Shown: in pieces, positions 61,292 to 64,000 of the stretch
Layout of the letters: the number at the start of each line of letters is the position of its first letter
Position numbering within the stretch: the first letter of the stretch is position 1
Assembly (NCBI GenBank): GCA_050294475.1
Contig: JBNKOE010000003.1
Span: 62,001-126,000, forward strand
Reading direction: 5' to 3'
Length of the DNA: 64,000 nucleotides
Source of the DNA: Thalassobellus sp050294475
GTDB lineage: Bacteria; Bacteroidota; Bacteroidia; Flavobacteriales; Flavobacteriaceae
Program-made: the position numbers and the translations under genes
Notes under the pieces: model-generated
Told to the model about the DNA's origin: nothing
The model's input: the letters and a program-made list of their open reading frames with translations, nothing else
The model's database searches: none

Positions 61292-62980
61292 TTAATTAAA
61301 TATTTGTTCTAATATGGTTCTTGTTATTAAATAGGTTGGTCTTACACCCGATGTTCCTAAGCCTCCAGAAGCTAATGTAGCTCCTGTTTCTAACGGATTA
61401 TCACTTGCATAATACGCGTATCTTACTTTTACATTTGGATTGATACTACCGCGTACTTTAGACGCCGCTTGAATGGCTTTTTGATAATGTGCACCTTCCA
61501 TTTCTAAACCAATAACATTCCATGTCGAATTATAAAAGAACTTCAAAACATCTTTATTTTGTAAAGATGTGCCTAAAACAGTTATCATTGAACCTTCATA
61601 AACACCAACACCTTGATTTTCTAAATCTTCACTTTTTAGTTCATTTTGAAATGGATAATTATCTGCAGTGCCTTCAAAAATATGAGCCGAAGGAATCATA
61701 ATATCACCTTTACCGCCTTCTAAAATACCTGCTTTACCCATAATAGATAAAGATTCTACATTTAAATGAATTTTCTTTCCTTTTGATTTATATGGCTTCA
61801 ATAATTCATCAATAGTTTCATAAGCTTGCTCACCAAATGCATAATCCATAACCAAAATAACTGGTTTGTTTTTATTTAAAACCGATTCTGTTACTTTAAT
61901 ATCTAATTTAGAAATATCTATTTTACTGGTATCAAAAATTTGAACATCTATATTAGTTCCTGAAGAATCTTTTATATAAATCATACCTTTTTGTAACGCT
62001 TCCTTTGTTACTTTATTTCTAAGGTCTTCATTACTCTTTTTACTTAAAGACTCATAAACCTCATAAATATCTTTTTTAGAATTGATAACTTTTAATGCAT
62101 TAGGAATAAAAAGCGTATTCATAACACTATGCATATTTGCACTAATAATATGTATTGGCCTTTCTAAAAGATTATTTTTAAAAAGTACATCCTTTATAGT
62201 ATCTGCCCAAATTTCACCATGAATATGATGTCCTATACTTTCTCTTAAAACAGGACTAAAAGTAATCGTTCTCTTTTTAGCATTTATTTGTTCTTCAATT
62301 GCTAATTTACCCAACCAATATATTATATGTAAAAAACGTTCTGGTTGCTTTGTTGTTGCAAATTGATTATAAACTGTTGTAAGCTCCTTAAATGTTCTAC
62401 CTAGAATATTAGCAGTATATGTTATAGCTACTTCTCGCTCGTCTTGAGTTAATTTCTTTGTAGAAAAAACCACTTTTTCGAGTTTTATCCAATCTCTAGT
62501 TGTAGTACCCTCTTCATCAATTAAAACACGCGAACTTATTTTATGAGACTCTACAAAAAGAAATGTAAGGTGGGTTAAAATATCATAAACATCTGAACGT
62601 CCTCTGGTAATCTCAATATTCATTTGCTCGTCATCAATTCTATAACAATTACGACGACGTTTTTCAGGAATAATAGGCTTAAAATGAGAATTAGCATACC
62701 CCTCATCACTTGTTAAATTAATAAAAGTACACTCCTCAATACCTTCAGGTAACCTATCTATAACATAGAGCAACCCTTCTAATTCAGCTTTTTCTTCACC
62801 AATAGAACCATATATTTCTGGTCTTAAAAGCAGTAATGATTCTCTTAAAGTTTCCCCCGAAATCCCCATTGGTTTATAAAACCCACGGTTAAATAAATGG
62901 CGCATAGTAATATACATCCTTTCAATGGCATTCGTGCTTTCTTGCGCCCTAGTTCTATCTTGATGTTTTTTATTACTCAT
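61292..62980 (-). CDS. DUF6909 protein with nucleoside-phosphorylase-like C-terminus
   Basis: 562-aa soluble protein. The N-terminal part (about 1-350) is alpha-rich (AIERMYITMRHLFNRGFYKP, SHKISSRVLIDEEGTTTRDW) and I know no function for it. The C-terminal part (about 365-562) reads like a PNP/UDP-family fold: IMGKAGILEGGKGDIMIPSA resembles the phosphate/substrate loop, and VIGLEMEGAHYQKAI is the EMEGA nucleoside motif. It lies between a GH3-like gene and the Wzz gene; the pair is conserved in Flavobacteriaceae. A nucleotide-related role is inference. Confidence 0.78.
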   Translation of the reverse strand: MSNKKHQDRTRAQESTNAIERMYITMRHLFNRGFYKPMGISGETLRESLLLLRPEIYGSIGEEKAELEGLLYVIDRLPEGIEECTFINLTSDEGYANSHFKPIIPEKRRRNCYRIDDEQMNIEITRGRSDVYDILTHLTFLFVESHKISSRVLIDEEGTTTRDWIKLEKVVFSTKKLTQDEREVAITYTANILGRTFKELTTVYNQFATTKQPERFLHIIYWLGKLAIEEQINAKKRTITFSPVLRESIGHHIHGEIWADTIKDVLFKNNLLERPIHIISANMHSVMNTLFIPNALKVINSKKDIYEVYESLSKKSNEDLRNKVTKEALQKGMIYIKDSSGTNIDVQIFDTSKIDISKLDIKVTESVLNKNKPVILVMDYAFGEQAYETIDELLKPYKSKGKKIHLNVESLSIMGKAGILEGGKGDIMIPSAHIFEGTADNYPFQNELKSEDLENQGVGVYEGSMITVLGTSLQNKDVLKFFYNSTWNVIGLEMEGAHYQKAIQAASKVRGSINPNVKVRYAYYASDNPLETGATLASGGLGTSGVRPTYLITRTILEQIFN

Positions 62981-62996
62981 ACCTTCTTTAAATGCT

Positions 62997-63004
62997 CAAA
63001 GATA
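62997..63004 (-). promoter_or_regulatory. -7 element for the DUF6909 gene
   Basis: A perfect TATCTTTG on the minus strand, 16 bp before the ATG at 62980. No TTG is found 17-23 nt further upstream. It is a possible internal promoter at the head of the polysaccharide locus. Confidence 0.35.
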
Positions 63005-63016
63005 CTATTATTTAGA

Positions 63017-64000
63017 TTAATTATCGTGCGGAAAATCCTCAACGATTTTTCTATCGTTTGATAATCTTGGAATCTTATTTTGACCTCCCAATTTTCCAAC
63101 AGATTTCATGTAAGCTTGAAATCCGCCTTTTTTAACCCTTGTGATTTTAAGTGGCTGTAATACTTTACCAACTATTAAATCGAAATAATAGCTGTTTTGC
63201 TTTTGAAGTGATTCATCTATTTTTTTCGCTAAAGCGGAAAGATTATCTGGTTCATTTTCAAATTCTATAAACCATTCATGATACGGTAAGCCTTCTTTAG
63301 GGTTTATTTGCGGTGCAACCGTAAACTCTGAAACCCTTATTGTTGTATTTAAAGTAGCTTCTTGCATGGCTTGTTCTACCTCTTTTCCGATAACATGTTC
63401 GCCAAAAGCTGAAATAAAATGTTTTATTCTACCTGAAACAATAACACGATATGGTTTTGTTGAGGTGAACATAACTGTATCTCCAATATTATATGCCCAA
63501 AGTCCTGCATTGGTTGAAATTACCATCACATAATTTACACCAACCTCAACATCTTTAATAGTGATTCGTTTTGGATTCTCATTGAAGAATTCATCGGCCT
63601 TAATAAACTCATAAAAAATTCCTGAATTTAATTGCAATAACATCCCTTTTTCATGCTGCTTATCTTGAAAAGCAAAGAACCCTTCACTTGCCGGATAGAG
63701 TTCAATACTATCTACTTTTCTGCCAATTAAGTTTTCAAATTTGGCTCTATAAGGCTCATAATTAACACCTCCGAAAATAAACAGATTGAAATTTTTAAAA
63801 ATATCACCAACTTTTTTTCCTGTTTTTTGCTGAAGCTTTTCAAAGTACATTTGCACCCAAGAAGGAATACCCGAAATAATGGTCATGTTCTCGGGAAGTG
63901 TTTCTTCAACAATAGCATCTACTTTAGTTTCCCAATCTTCAATACAATTGGTTTCCCAAGAAGGTAATCTGTTTTTTTGAAGATATTTTGGCACATAATG
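63017..64000 (-). CDS. GH3-family acyl-adenylating protein (5' end outside window)
   Basis: The C-terminal 327 residues of a GH3-family protein (the plant auxin-amido-synthetase fold, present in Bacteroidota). The frame is open to the window edge, and the GTG at 63994 is only an internal codon, because family members are about 500 aa. Visible features: MTIISGIPSWVQMYFEKLQQ, ELYPASEGFFAFQD (ATP-binding motif 2), the YNIGDTVMFTS region with the motif-3 Asp, and a C-terminal subdomain with AFGEHVIGKEVEQAM. The bacterial substrate is unknown. Confidence 0.87.
   Translation of the reverse strand, partial: HYVPKYLQKNRLPSWETNCIEDWETKVDAIVEETLPENMTIISGIPSWVQMYFEKLQQKTGKKVGDIFKNFNLFIFGGVNYEPYRAKFENLIGRKVDSIELYPASEGFFAFQDKQHEKGMLLQLNSGIFYEFIKADEFFNENPKRITIKDVEVGVNYVMVISTNAGLWAYNIGDTVMFTSTKPYRVIVSGRIKHFISAFGEHVIGKEVEQAMQEATLNTTIRVSEFTVAPQINPKEGLPYHEWFIEFENEPDNLSALAKKIDESLQKQNSYYFDLIVGKVLQPLKITRVKKGGFQAYMKSVGKLGGQNKIPRLSNDRKIVEDFPHDN

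Overview
The window reads as a chromosome segment of a gliding marine-type member of the Flavobacteriaceae (Bacteroidota). The support is: strongly AT-rich DNA; perfect or near-perfect Bacteroidota -7 elements (TAnnTTTG) in front of several genes; lineage-typical genes (gldH, sprE/porW, ricT/PSP1, DUF4254, DUF4292, DUF5687, DUF6168, DUF6341, DUF6427, DUF6909 families); and an F-ATPase operon that lacks atpD and atpC, as is usual in this phylum. All family names come from reading the proteins by eye; no database was searched. No rRNA, tRNA, CRISPR array, prophage or insertion sequence was seen.

Layout. 1-8.4 kb (minus strand): a two-subunit 3-oxoacid CoA-transferase (subunit B cut by the edge), a class A PBP, gldH overlapping ricT, and a ferredoxin-trhP-trhO tRNA-hydroxylation operon. 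8.4-12.3 kb: recA, then a lipoprotein / ECF sigma / membrane-anchored beta-barrel operon. An ECF-type promoter precedes this operon, and a near copy of it lies on the opposite strand between trhO and recA, pointing at a strong terminator (candidate small RNA). 12.4-17.7 kb: plsC, a GlsB-like membrane protein, trpS, dprA, a HU-like/TM/SPOR protein, a decayed gene remnant and an acyl-CoA thioesterase. 17.7-24.9 kb (minus): EnvC-like LytM protein, DUF4292 lipoprotein, TPR protein, sugar nucleotidyltransferase, dut, flippase, lipoprotein. 25-33.7 kb (minus): sprE, bactofilin, atpZ, a DUF6168-like protein, then atpB-E-F-H-A-G, with a terminator hairpin between atpE and atpF and palindromic repeats between atpA and atpG. 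33.8-43 kb: mixed housekeeping genes (ABC exporter, DUF2059, ferredoxin reductase, GT9, DUF4254, upp, purD and others).

43-64 kb is a large surface-polysaccharide locus, nearly all on the minus strand and read from right to left: GH3-like protein (cut by the edge), DUF6909, Wzz-like chain-length protein, rfbB-A-C-D (dTDP-L-rhamnose), Wzx flippase, four glycosyltransferases (two GT4, one GT2, one split PssD/PssE pair), two polymerase/ligase-type membrane proteins, ugd and UDP-glucuronate decarboxylase (UDP-GlcA/UDP-xylose), a WbaP/WcaJ-type initiating transferase and a last GT2. This is a Wzx/Wzy-type pathway. The inner part (about 48.6-56.8 kb) looks like the strain-specific cassette between conserved precursor genes.

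The strongest candidate for something undescribed is the envelope-stress-like module at 8.5-12.3 kb: an ECF sigma factor, a protein that appears to join a cytoplasmic/inner-membrane anti-sigma-like end to an outer-membrane beta-barrel through a linker of about 180 residues, a lipoprotein, and a putative small RNA under the same promoter type.
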